From Denitratimonas tolerans (GTDB lineage: Bacteria > Pseudomonadota > Gammaproteobacteria > Xanthomonadales > Xanthomonadaceae): a stretch of DNA of 64,000 nucleotides. The stretch covers positions 1 through 64,000 of the forward strand of contig NZ_JBBDHC010000007.1 of NCBI RefSeq assembly GCF_037203605.1, written 5' to 3'. Made by a program: the position numbers and the translations under genes. Below, piece after piece: positions 16,701-24,659 of this stretch; position 1 is the stretch's first letter, and each line of letters starts with the position of its first letter. Below the pieces are notes generated by a model that saw only the letters and a list, made by a program, of their open reading frames with translations, was not told the origin of the DNA and made no database searches.

Positions 16701-17873
16701 TTACGCCGCATCCAGCGCCTCGGCCATGCGTTCCAGCGCCTCGCGCATCAGCGGCAGCGGCATCGCGAAGATGAAGCGCAGGTGGTCCTCGCCCGTGCGC
16801 CCGCAGGCGGCACCATCGGTGCACAGCACGCCGGCCTTCTCCAGGAAGAACGCCTGCGCCCCGCGCTCGAAGCGGTAGTCTGAAAAATCCAGCCAGGCGA
16901 TGTAGGTACCTTCGGGCGGACACACGCGCACTCGCGGCATGCGCTCGGCCACGAAGGCCAGGAGCGCATCGCGGTTGCGCACGAGATACGCGCGGATATC
17001 GTCGAGCCAGGGCAGGGCCTCATCGAACGCCGCCGTCGTTCCCGCCAGCCCGAGGTTGGCCGCGCCGTGCATGGCCCATACGCCCACCGCGTTCCAGTGC
17101 GCCTGGTCGGCGTCGTTGGAAACGATCAGCTGTGCGCACTTGAGCCCGGGCAGGTTGAAGCCCTTGGACGCCGCCATGCCCGTGATCGTGTGCGCGGCGG
17201 CGCGCTCGCCGATCGATGCATAGGGAATGTGCGCATGGCCGGGAAACACCAGCGGCATCCAGATCTCGTCCGCGAAAACGCGCCCGCCCTTGCGGTGAAC
17301 CACGTCCTCGATGGCCACAAGCTCGTCCCGCGTGAACACCCGCCCGGTCGGGTTGTGCGGATTGCACAGCGCCAGCAGCTGCCCGCCGGCGTCGAAGGCA
17401 CGCTCGATCGCCGCAAGATCGTTGCGGAAGCCCGCGCCGTCCGCCGTTCGCGTCATCGGCACCTCGATCACCTCCCGCCCCAGCGTCGGCGGCAGCGAGA
17501 GCAGCGGCATGTACGCCGGCGTCGGCACGATCACCTTGCTGCCCGGCCGGCTGAAATGCTCGATCGCGGCCTGGTAGATCGCCACCACGTCGGGCATCTC
17601 GTGGATGCGGCTCTCCGCCACCTCCCAATCGTGCCGCTCGCGCAAATAGCGCGCGACCGACGCGCGCATCTGATGCACATACCGCGGCGGCAGATAGCCG
17701 AACAGCCCGCGCTCCACCTCCCGATGCAGCGCGCGGGTGATCTGCGGCGCAATCCCGTAGTCCATTTCCGCGATGAATGCCCCCAGCGCCCCGTCGCGCC
17801 GGTTCCACTTGGTGGCCCCCGTGGCGCGCAGCGCATCCAGCGTGATCGCATCAAGCTCGGCGAAGCCGGGCAT
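16701..17873 (-). CDS. MalY/PatB-type PLP-dependent aminotransferase or C-S lyase
   Basis: This fold-type I PLP enzyme has 390 residues, normal for the family. The cofactor lysine is Lys237 in GMAASKGFNLPGL, with NPHNPTGRVF and FADEIW as the other PLP contacts. The N-terminal TKWNRRDGALGAFIAEMDYG matches the MalY/PatB branch, whose members usually split cystathionine or other C-S bonds rather than transaminate. The exact substrate is not visible. AGGAGG precedes the ATG. Confidence 0.85.
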   Translation of the reverse strand: MPGFAELDAITLDALRATGATKWNRRDGALGAFIAEMDYGIAPQITRALHREVERGLFGYLPPRYVHQMRASVARYLRERHDWEVAESRIHEMPDVVAIYQAAIEHFSRPGSKVIVPTPAYMPLLSLPPTLGREVIEVPMTRTADGAGFRNDLAAIERAFDAGGQLLALCNPHNPTGRVFTRDELVAIEDVVHRKGGRVFADEIWMPLVFPGHAHIPYASIGERAAAHTITGMAASKGFNLPGLKCAQLIVSNDADQAHWNAVGVWAMHGAANLGLAGTTAAFDEALPWLDDIRAYLVRNRDALLAFVAERMPRVRVCPPEGTYIAWLDFSDYRFERGAQAFFLEKAGVLCTDGAACGRTGEDHLRFIFAMPLPLMREALERMAEALDAA

Positions 17874-17972
17874 GGGGCCTCCTGCAGGGAAATGGCTGAA
17901 CCCGATGGTAGCTGGCCCGGCGTCAGGCCTGGATGCCGACGCCTGGGTGGACAGCCGGGCGCAGTGCCGGGA

Positions 17973-19277
17973 TCACACCTCCCGCAGCGCCGTGGTGATG
18001 GGCAGCCGCGCCGCGCGCAGGGCGGGGAACAGGCCGCCGATCAGGCCGATGCCCAGCGCCCACTTGAGGCCGGTCCACAGCAGCTCCGGCGTCACGCGGA
18101 ACTGGAACACCACCTGGCTGAAGTTGTTGCCCAGGGTCGAGGCGCTGAAGTTGTTGAACAGCAGCCAGGCGACCAGGCCGCCGACCACGCCGCCAAGGAG
18201 GGCGAGCAGCAGGGTTTCCAGCATCACCGCGGTCACGACCGGGGTGCCGCGAAATCCGATGGCGCGCATGGTGGCGATCTCGCGGGCGCGGGCGGCGACG
18301 GCGGCGTACATGGTGTTGAGCGCGCCGAACACCGCGCCCACGGCCATGATGCCGCCGATCACGGTGCCGAGGATTTCCAGCAGCCGCTTGAGGCCGCCGG
18401 ACTGCTTGGCGAAATAGGCGCGCGTGGTGAAGACGTCGAGCTTTAGCTGGGGATCGGCCTCCACCGCCGCCTTGAAGGTTTCGAAGCCCTCCTTGCCGGT
18501 GCGTACCAGCACCGATTGGTAGGCACCGCGGTTGTAGCTGGTGGCCAGGGTCTGCGCATCGCTCCACAGTTCCGATTCGTAGGCATCGCCGGATTCGAAC
18601 GCGCCCACGACCGTCCACTGCTGGTTGCCGAGCATCAGCGTGTTGCCCACCTCCAGCCCGCGAAACTGCGCCTGTGCGCCGCGGCCGGCCGCGATTTCAC
18701 GCAGGCCCGGCGCGGGCGCGCGGCCCTCGACGACGCGCACGTTCTGGCGCACGCGAAATGCGTCCTCGCCGATACCGCGGAACTGCACGTTGGTGTCGCT
18801 GCCGTCGGCCCGGGACTGAAGGTTCACCACCTGCGACAGTTCGGCCGAAATCAGCGGCCTGCCGTCGGCGTCCTTCTCGATGCCGGGAAGGCTGGTCAGC
18901 AGCGGCACCTGGCTGCGGGTGATGACCGAGTTGGTTTCCGCCTGCGAGCCGCCGCGCAGCACGATGGCGGTTTCGTCGTTGCCGGCGGCATCGAGCGTGG
19001 CCTGGAAGCCCTCGCCCATCGCCAGCATCGCCACCAGCACGCCGACCACGCCGGCGATGCCCACGACGATCACCGAGGACGCGCCCCAGCGCTGCGGCAG
19101 GCTCGCGATGCCGATGCGGGTGGCTTCCAGCGCAAGACGGCCGGTGCGGGAGAAAGCCAGCCACAGCCCGACAAGCACCGCGACGGCGAGCACGCCCTGC
19201 CAGGGCAGCGCGATCCAGACGCCAAGCGCCAGCAGCATCACCAGCAGTACGACGAGGTTCTTCAGAAAGTTCTTCAT
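17973..19277 (-). CDS. ABC transporter permease, FtsX/MacB family (second permease)
   Basis: The 434-residue inner-membrane protein has two N-terminal hydrophobic helices (about 7-40), a further helix near 67-92, a periplasmic MacB-core domain (about 95-300) and three C-terminal helices of the FtsX domain (about 313-425), ending in the typical PALRAARLPITTALREV. The extra N-terminal helices are unusual. It lies ten bases after the other permease and shares its operon with the ATPase and the adaptor, so the exporter probably uses a heterodimer of these two permeases. Confidence 0.88.
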   Translation of the reverse strand: MKNFLKNLVVLLVMLLALGVWIALPWQGVLAVAVLVGLWLAFSRTGRLALEATRIGIASLPQRWGASSVIVVGIAGVVGVLVAMLAMGEGFQATLDAAGNDETAIVLRGGSQAETNSVITRSQVPLLTSLPGIEKDADGRPLISAELSQVVNLQSRADGSDTNVQFRGIGEDAFRVRQNVRVVEGRAPAPGLREIAAGRGAQAQFRGLEVGNTLMLGNQQWTVVGAFESGDAYESELWSDAQTLATSYNRGAYQSVLVRTGKEGFETFKAAVEADPQLKLDVFTTRAYFAKQSGGLKRLLEILGTVIGGIMAVGAVFGALNTMYAAVAARAREIATMRAIGFRGTPVVTAVMLETLLLALLGGVVGGLVAWLLFNNFSASTLGNNFSQVVFQFRVTPELLWTGLKWALGIGLIGGLFPALRAARLPITTALREV

Positions 19278-19286
19278 GGTTTTTCC

Positions 19287-20444
19287 TCAGCGGCCGGCCA
19301 GCGCGTCGACGATCTTCAGCCCGCGTGCGCGCAGCGCGGGCAGGAGCCCTACCGCCACGCCGATGGCCGCCATCAATCCCAGGCCCATGCCCCAGGTTTC
19401 GCCCGGCACGCTTTGCAGCGCCACCATGCCGCCGCTGGCCTTGGCCAGGCCGGGAATGATCGCCGATGCCAGCCCCAGGCCCAGCACGCCGCCCAGCACC
19501 ACCAGCAGCACCGATTCGGCCAGCACCAGCGCCAGCACGATGCGGTCGGTGAAGCCGAGGGTCTTGAGCGTGGCCAGTTCCGGGATGCGCTCGCGCACCG
19601 CCTGCGCCATGGTGTTGCCGGTGAGCAGGACCAGGGTGAAGAACACCGCGCCCATGATCGCGGTGACGATCAGGCCGATGTCGGCGAACTGTTTGGCGAA
19701 CGCCTGCTGGAAGGCCGATTCGGTCTGGGTCTTGGTTTCGTGGTCGGAGTTGGCCGAGAGCGCGTCGATGGCCTGCGCCACCCGCGACGCCTGCGCCGCG
19801 TCGTCGAGCACCACGGTGAACCAGCTCACCTGGTTCTTGATGTAGTCGTTGGCCTCGTCGAAGTAGGCCCAGTTCATCACCAGCTGCTGTTCCTGACCCA
19901 CCTGCGAGCGGTCCTTCGCGCGAAAGATCGTGGTCAGTTCGAGCGGCCAGTCGTTGCTGCCGCTGCGCGGGAAGATCGTGGCCTGGAGCGGGATGGTGTC
20001 GCCGATCTTCCAGCCGTGCTTGAGCGCCAGCGCCTCGCCCACGGCTGCCGCGGTGCGGGTGGCCTTGAACGCCTCCACCTGCTCGGGCGGCGCCTCGAAC
20101 TCGGTATAGACCTCGAAGTAGTTGGGCGCCACCGAGAAGTTGGGGAAGAAGTTCCGCATGTCCTGGTAGATGCCGCCGAACCACATCGCGTAGGTGGTCT
20201 TCTGCACGCCGGGAATGCCCTCGATCTGCTGCAGCAGGCGGATCGGCAGGGTCTGGGTGATAGACAGGCGCGAGGAGACGATCAGGCGGTTCGCGCCGTC
20301 CACGCTGCCGCCGGAGTTGAACGCCACGCGCACCGAATCGAGCAGGCCGAACAGGAGGAAGGCGGTGACGACCGACAGCAGCGTCAGCGCGGTGCGCGTG
20401 CGGCTGCGGAACAGCTGCGCCCAGATGAGGTGGAGGTATTTCAT
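19287..20444 (-). CDS. ABC transporter permease, FtsX/MacB family (first permease)
   Basis: The 385-residue permease has one N-terminal helix (about 15-35), a periplasmic domain (about 38-255) and a C-terminal FtsX domain with three helices (about 260-380), ending LLPALRARGLKIVDALAGR. The ATG at 20444 is preferred over one nine bases upstream because it overlaps the stop of a small leader ORF. The substrate of MacB-like exporters with separate permeases and an HlyD-type adaptor is often a peptide or lipid; here it is unknown. Confidence 0.88.
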   Translation of the reverse strand: MKYLHLIWAQLFRSRTRTALTLLSVVTAFLLFGLLDSVRVAFNSGGSVDGANRLIVSSRLSITQTLPIRLLQQIEGIPGVQKTTYAMWFGGIYQDMRNFFPNFSVAPNYFEVYTEFEAPPEQVEAFKATRTAAAVGEALALKHGWKIGDTIPLQATIFPRSGSNDWPLELTTIFRAKDRSQVGQEQQLVMNWAYFDEANDYIKNQVSWFTVVLDDAAQASRVAQAIDALSANSDHETKTQTESAFQQAFAKQFADIGLIVTAIMGAVFFTLVLLTGNTMAQAVRERIPELATLKTLGFTDRIVLALVLAESVLLVVLGGVLGLGLASAIIPGLAKASGGMVALQSVPGETWGMGLGLMAAIGVAVGLLPALRARGLKIVDALAGR

Positions 20445-20515
20445 GGCGCACATCCCTGTGCGCCACCCTGCGGGCGGCTTCGCCGTGAAAAACGCCGATC
20501 CTGTCGTTTTTTCAT
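20441..20515 (-). CDS. Possible 24-residue basic leader peptide before the permease
   Basis: After the ATPase stop, a GGAGG site five bases before an ATG opens a 24-codon frame (MKKRQDRRFSRRSRPQGGAQ then GCAP). Its TGA overlaps the ATG of the permease. Within it, an inverted repeat AAAAACG (20488-20494) with CGTTTTT (20505-20511) could form a hairpin. The peptide may serve translational coupling only; there is no evidence of a function of its own. Confidence 0.3.
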   Translation of the reverse strand: MKKRQDRRFSRRSRPQGGAQGCAP

Positions 20516-20528
20516 GATGACCTCCGAC

Positions 20529-21218
20529 TCAGTGCGCGGCGGGCGTGTCGACCAGCTCGCCCTTGTCCAGATGGATGGTATGGCGCGCGTACTCGGCGGC
20601 CTTGGGATCGTGGGTGACCATCACGATGGTCTTGCCGTGCTCGCGGTTGAGCAGCTGCAGAAGGCCCAGCACCTCTTCGGCCGAGTGGCGGTCGAGATCG
20701 CCGGTCGGCTCGTCGCAGATCAGGAAGGTGGGATCGGAAACGATGGCGCGCGCGATGGCGACGCGCTGCTGCTGACCGCCGGAAAGCTCGTTCGGCTTGT
20801 GGCTGCGGCGGTCCGCGAGGCCGACCAGGGTGAGCGCGATCTGCGCGCGGCGGGCGCGCTCCTTCGCATTGAGGTGGGTCAAGAGCAGCGGCAGCTCGAC
20901 GTTCTTCTGCGCGCTGAGCGTGGGCATCAGATTGTAGAACTGGAACACGAAGCCGACGTGGCGGCTGCGCCAGGCGGCGAGCTGGCCGGCGCTCAGGGTG
21001 TCGATGCGCTCGCCTTCGATCGTGATCTCGCCGCCGCTGGGCGAATCCAGCCCGCCGATCAGGTTCAGCAGGGTGGTCTTGCCCGAGCCCGAAGGCCCCA
21101 TCAGCGCAACGAAGTCGCCGCGCTCGATGTCCAGGTCCACGCCGTGCAGCACGGCGACCTTCTCCGGGCCGCGGGTGTAGGTCTTGGTGAGATTGCGGAT
21201 GCTGACCAGGGCTGACAT
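20529..21218 (-). CDS. ABC transporter ATPase, LolD/MacB type
   Basis: This 229-residue ATPase has Walker A GPSGSGKTT (about 42-50), the Q-loop FVFQFYNLMPTLSAQKNVELP, signature LSGGQQQRVAIARA, Walker B FLICDEPTGDLD and the switch histidine in VTHD. The FYNLMPTLSA region is typical of LolD/MacB-like enzymes. An AGAGGA site precedes the ATG. It energises the two FtsX-like permeases encoded downstream. Confidence 0.93.
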   Translation of the reverse strand: MSALVSIRNLTKTYTRGPEKVAVLHGVDLDIERGDFVALMGPSGSGKTTLLNLIGGLDSPSGGEITIEGERIDTLSAGQLAAWRSRHVGFVFQFYNLMPTLSAQKNVELPLLLTHLNAKERARRAQIALTLVGLADRRSHKPNELSGGQQQRVAIARAIVSDPTFLICDEPTGDLDRHSAEEVLGLLQLLNREHGKTIVMVTHDPKAAEYARHTIHLDKGELVDTPAAH

Positions 21219-21241
21219 GGAGATTCCTCTGTGTGATGTGG

Positions 21242-21376
21242 GTCGGCCCTACGCGGCCGACGGAAAGCCGTGCGGGCAATGGAATGACACGATGCCCGGC
21301 GCGTCGGGGGCGTCGCCCCGACCTGCGGCACGAACGCGGGCATTGCTCAAGCGCAGGTCGGCCTTGCGCGGCCGAC
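21242..21376. repeat. Cluster of three REP-like palindromes
   Basis: Three short palindromes lie between the adaptor stop and the ATPase start. Element 1 is 21242-21261 (GTCGGCC, loop CTACGC, GGCCGAC). Element 2 is 21303-21322 (GTCGGGG, six-base loop, CCCCGAC). Element 3 is 21357-21376 (GTCGGCC, loop TTGCGC, GGCCGAC). Elements 1 and 3 are near-identical direct copies that share flanking CGGAAAG. GACCTGCG (21320-21327) and CGCAGGTC (21352-21359) pair across elements 2 and 3. This resembles the REP/SMAG-type repeats of Xanthomonadales. Confidence 0.7.
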
Positions 21377-21391
21377 GGAAAGGCATCCGGT

Positions 21392-22618
21392 TCATCGCGG
21401 CGCGGCCACCCGCACCGCATCGCCATCCTTCAGTTCCGGCGGTGGATCGAGCACCACGACCTGCCCGGCACCGAGCCCCGACAGCACCTGTCGCCCGTCG
21501 CCCAGCGCGATGCCGGTCTCCACCGTACGCAAGGCCACCTTGTCGTCCTGCAGCACGAACACCCGGCTTGCGCCATCGCGCGACACGATGGCGCCCTGCG
21601 GCACCCGCACGCCGCGCGGCTGCTCGGGTTCGTCCGCGCGTTCGGCCTCCAGGAAGCTCACCCGCACGCCCATGTCCGGCACGATGCGCGCGTCCTTTTC
21701 CCTGAGCGCCACGCGCACCTTCACCGTGGCCTTGCCGCGGTCGGCGGCCGGGATGATCGCGATGACTTCCGCCGGGATCTTCCAGTCCTGGTAGGCATTG
21801 AGCACCGCCTCCACCCGCATCCCGGGCCGCACCCGGCCGATGTAGGACTCGCCCACTTCCACCTCCACTTCCAGCGAATCCATGTCCACGATGGTGCCGA
21901 TGCCGGTGCGGGTATAGCCGCCGGTGGCGAGCGGGGAAACGATCTCGCCCGGCTGCGCCGCCTTGGCGATCACCACGCCGGAAAACGGTGCCCGCACGAT
22001 GGTGTTGTCCACGCCGTTCTTCGCGATTTCCAGCGAATCGGCGGCCACCTTGGCGTTGCGCTGCGCGGTGACGTACTGCGCGCGCAGGGTGTCGCGCTGC
22101 GCCACGGCGGCCTCGTACTGCGAATGCGAGACCAGGCCGCGATCGACCAGTTCCTTGAGCCGCGTGGCGTCGGTTTCGGCCTGTTCCACCTGCACCTTGA
22201 TCGAGGCGATCTGGCTGTGCGCGGCGGCAAGCTGCGCGCTGGCGAGCGCAAGCTGCGCGTCGGCGTCCACCGGATCGAGCCGCGCCATCACCTGGCCCTC
22301 CTCCACCCGCATGCCTTCCTCGATCAGCACCTCCAGCACGCGCCCGGTGACCTTGGCCGACACCGTCGCCATGCGCCGCGCCACCACGTAGCCGCTGGCA
22401 TCGAGCACCGAGGCGCTGGCGGCGGTGTTGCCGATGGCGATGACCGGCGCGGTGCGCACTTCGACCGCAGAATCGCGCCCGCCCAACAGCCACGCGGCGG
22501 CGGCGATGACGACGAGTGCAACCAGCGCCAGCACCCACCACTTGCCGCGCGAAGAAGGGGGCGGCGGGGCGTTGCGTTCGATGCGCAGTTCTTTCAGCAG
22601 TTCGGCGGAAGCGTTCAT
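21392..22618 (-). CDS. Periplasmic adaptor subunit (HlyD/MacA family)
   Basis: The 408-residue membrane-fusion protein is anchored by one N-terminal helix (about 26-45). It then has the paired biotinyl-lipoyl halves (TVSAKVTGRVLEVLIEEGMRV near 80 and TIVRAPFSGVVIAKAAQPG near 205), a helical hairpin between them (about 115-195), a beta-barrel and a membrane-proximal domain. This is the MacA/RND-type adaptor layout. It is the first gene of the exporter operon. No outer-membrane TolC-like gene lies nearby. The upstream sequence is pyrimidine-rich and lacks a Shine-Dalgarno site. Confidence 0.9.
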   Translation of the reverse strand: MNASAELLKELRIERNAPPPPSSRGKWWVLALVALVVIAAAAWLLGGRDSAVEVRTAPVIAIGNTAASASVLDASGYVVARRMATVSAKVTGRVLEVLIEEGMRVEEGQVMARLDPVDADAQLALASAQLAAAHSQIASIKVQVEQAETDATRLKELVDRGLVSHSQYEAAVAQRDTLRAQYVTAQRNAKVAADSLEIAKNGVDNTIVRAPFSGVVIAKAAQPGEIVSPLATGGYTRTGIGTIVDMDSLEVEVEVGESYIGRVRPGMRVEAVLNAYQDWKIPAEVIAIIPAADRGKATVKVRVALREKDARIVPDMGVRVSFLEAERADEPEQPRGVRVPQGAIVSRDGASRVFVLQDDKVALRTVETGIALGDGRQVLSGLGAGQVVVLDPPPELKDGDAVRVAAPR

Positions 22619-22817
22619 GGGAGGTGGAGACAGGAAGGGGGCGGCAAGTGTGACCGAATCGGGTGGCCGAGCGGGGCAAATGACGCCGGCGAGCAGGATG
22701 CCGTCGGCACGAAGCCGCGCCAAGTGACAAGCATCACCCTCATCGCATGAGGCCCACCACTGCCTCGCGCGAACCCCGCGCGCCAGCATGGCGGCATCTT
22801 CCTTCGCGGTGTGCACG
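22619..22817. promoter_or_regulatory. Divergent region between the two ABC exporters
   Basis: These 199 bases separate the MacA-like operon (minus) from the ABC-2 exporter operon (plus). Both promoters should lie here. I could not pick out well-spaced -35/-10 boxes. A direct role for the response regulator encoded at 25892 is likely but not shown. Confidence 0.35.
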
Positions 22818-23741
22818 ATGACACAGACTAGTCTCCCGCTGGCCCGCCTGCGTGCCGTGCACAAGCGCTACGGAAACCGGGTGGCGCTGGCCGGTGTCGA
22901 TCTTTCCGTTCCTGCCAGTCAGGTGCTCGCCCTGCTTGGCCCCAACGGTGCGGGCAAGAGCACGGCGATCTCCCTGCTGCTCGGCCTTCTGGAGCCGGAC
23001 GCCGGCAGGGCCGAACTGTTCGGGCAGAACCCAGGGCAGCTGGGCGCGCGCCAGCGGATCGGCGTGATGCTTCAGTCGGCGAGCCTGCCGGCCACGCTGA
23101 AGGTGCGCGAGCTGATCGATCTGACCCGCAGCTACTACCCGGCGCCGCATAGCCTCGATGCCTGCGCCGACATGGCCGGCGTTGCCGATCTGCTCGATCG
23201 TCGCTACGGCAGGCTCTCGGGCGGCCAGCAGCGGCGCGTGCAGTTCGCCCTGGCGATGTGCGGCCGGCCCGATCTGCTGTTTCTGGACGAGCCCACCACC
23301 GGGCTGGACATCGACGCCCGCCGCGCCATTTGGGCCGCGGTCCGCGCTCACGTCGCTGGCGGCGGCGCGGTGCTTTTGACCACGCACTACCTGGAAGAAG
23401 CCGAGGCGCTGGCCGACCGCGTTGCCGTGCTGGATGCCGGCCGCATCCTGGCCGAAGGCAGCGTGGCGGACATCTGCGCCCGCATCGGCCAGCGCCGCAT
23501 CCGCTGCCTCAGCGCGCAGGTGCCCGAGGCGCTGACGCGCTGGCCCGGCGTGATCGAGGCGCGCCGCGACGGCCCGCGCATCGAAATCATCACCGACGCC
23601 GCCGAAGCCGTGCTGCGCCGTCTGCTGGCCGAGGACGCCGCCCTGAGCGAGCTGGAGGTCGAGCGCGCCGGGCTGGCCGAGGCCTTCCTGCAGCTGACCG
23701 CCGATAAGCCCGCCGGCACATCGATCAGGGAGGCCGCATGA
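22818..23741 (+). CDS. ABC-2 type exporter, ATP-binding subunit
   Basis: The 307-residue ATPase has Walker A GPNGAGKST, signature LSGGQQRRVQFAL, Walker B LLFLDEPTTGLD and switch His in TTHYLEEAE. About 80 further residues at the C-terminus are typical of drug or peptide ABC-2 exporters. The ATG at 22818 removes ten non-conserved residues. The stop overlaps the permease start (ATGATG). The operon continues with a permease, a DesK-like kinase and a response regulator, the layout of LnrLMN- or YxdLM-like self-protection modules. Confidence 0.9.
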   Translation: MTQTSLPLARLRAVHKRYGNRVALAGVDLSVPASQVLALLGPNGAGKSTAISLLLGLLEPDAGRAELFGQNPGQLGARQRIGVMLQSASLPATLKVRELIDLTRSYYPAPHSLDACADMAGVADLLDRRYGRLSGGQQRRVQFALAMCGRPDLLFLDEPTTGLDIDARRAIWAAVRAHVAGGGAVLLTTHYLEEAEALADRVAVLDAGRILAEGSVADICARIGQRRIRCLSAQVPEALTRWPGVIEARRDGPRIEIITDAAEAVLRRLLAEDAALSELEVERAGLAEAFLQLTADKPAGTSIREAA

Positions 23742-24502
23742 TGAACGCGCTCGCCCAATCCGGCCCCGCCCATTCGCCATGGCGTGCCTACCGGAACGAG
23801 GCGCGCTGCGAGTTCATCCGGCTCTGGCGCACGCCCGCGTTCTCGCTGCCGGTGCTGCTGTTTCCGGCGATGTTCTACGTCCTGTTCGGCGTGCTGCTCA
23901 GCCGCGGCAGCGGCGATGCAGCCACCTTCCTGCTCGCCACCTACGGCGTGTTCGGGGTGATGGGCGTGGCGCTGTTCGGCTTCGGCGTGGTGGTGGCGGA
24001 AGACCGCGAACAGGGCCTGCTGACGCTCAAGCGCGCCATGCCGATGCCGCGCGGCGCTTACCTGTTCGCCAAGATGGCGATGGCTGCGCTGTTCGCCGCG
24101 ATCGTCTCGCTCCTGCTGATGGCGCTGGCGGCGACGCTGGGCGGCGTCGCGCTCGCGCCGTGGCAGTGGCTCGGCCTGTTCGCGATCAATGTGGCCGGCG
24201 TGCTGCCCTTCGCCGCGCTCGGTATGTGGCTGGGAACCCACTTCTCCGGCGCGGCCTCGGTCGGGGTCATCAACATGGTGTACCTGCCGATGGCCCTGCT
24301 TTCCGGCCTGTGGATGCCGCTGTCGATGCTGCCCGGGATATTCACCACGCTCGCGCCGCTCTGGCCGGCCTGGCACCTGAGCCAGCTCTCGCTGAAGCTG
24401 ATCGGTGCCGATGCCGGCATGGCTTCGGTGCTGCACATCGCGGTGCTGGTCGCACTGACAGCGCTGTTCTTCTTCCTGGCGCTGCGGCGGCTGGCGCGAT
24501 GA
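23738..24502 (+). CDS. ABC-2 type exporter, permease subunit
   Basis: The 254-residue inner-membrane protein has six predicted helices, with a first helix near residue 38 (AFSLPVLLFPAMFYVLFGVL) and a last near 230-248. The segment VVVAEDREQGLLTLKRAMPM between helices 2 and 3 is the ABC-2 coupling region. It overlaps the ATPase gene by four bases. The substrate is unknown; an antimicrobial or lipid is plausible because of the linked two-component system. Confidence 0.88.
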   Translation: MMNALAQSGPAHSPWRAYRNEARCEFIRLWRTPAFSLPVLLFPAMFYVLFGVLLSRGSGDAATFLLATYGVFGVMGVALFGFGVVVAEDREQGLLTLKRAMPMPRGAYLFAKMAMAALFAAIVSLLLMALAATLGGVALAPWQWLGLFAINVAGVLPFAALGMWLGTHFSGAASVGVINMVYLPMALLSGLWMPLSMLPGIFTTLAPLWPAWHLSQLSLKLIGADAGMASVLHIAVLVALTALFFFLALRRLAR

Positions 24503-24659
24503 AGACGCTCCAGGGCGGGTGCCCGGCGTACCATGAGCGCACCATGCCGCTGCCGTTCCCGCCCAGCCGATTTCCCGCCCGCGCCTGCGGCAGGTGCGCC
24601 CTGCCGGACCGCCTTGCGCCGCGGAATGACTCGGGGCACGGGCGGCAGGAGGATTTCCG

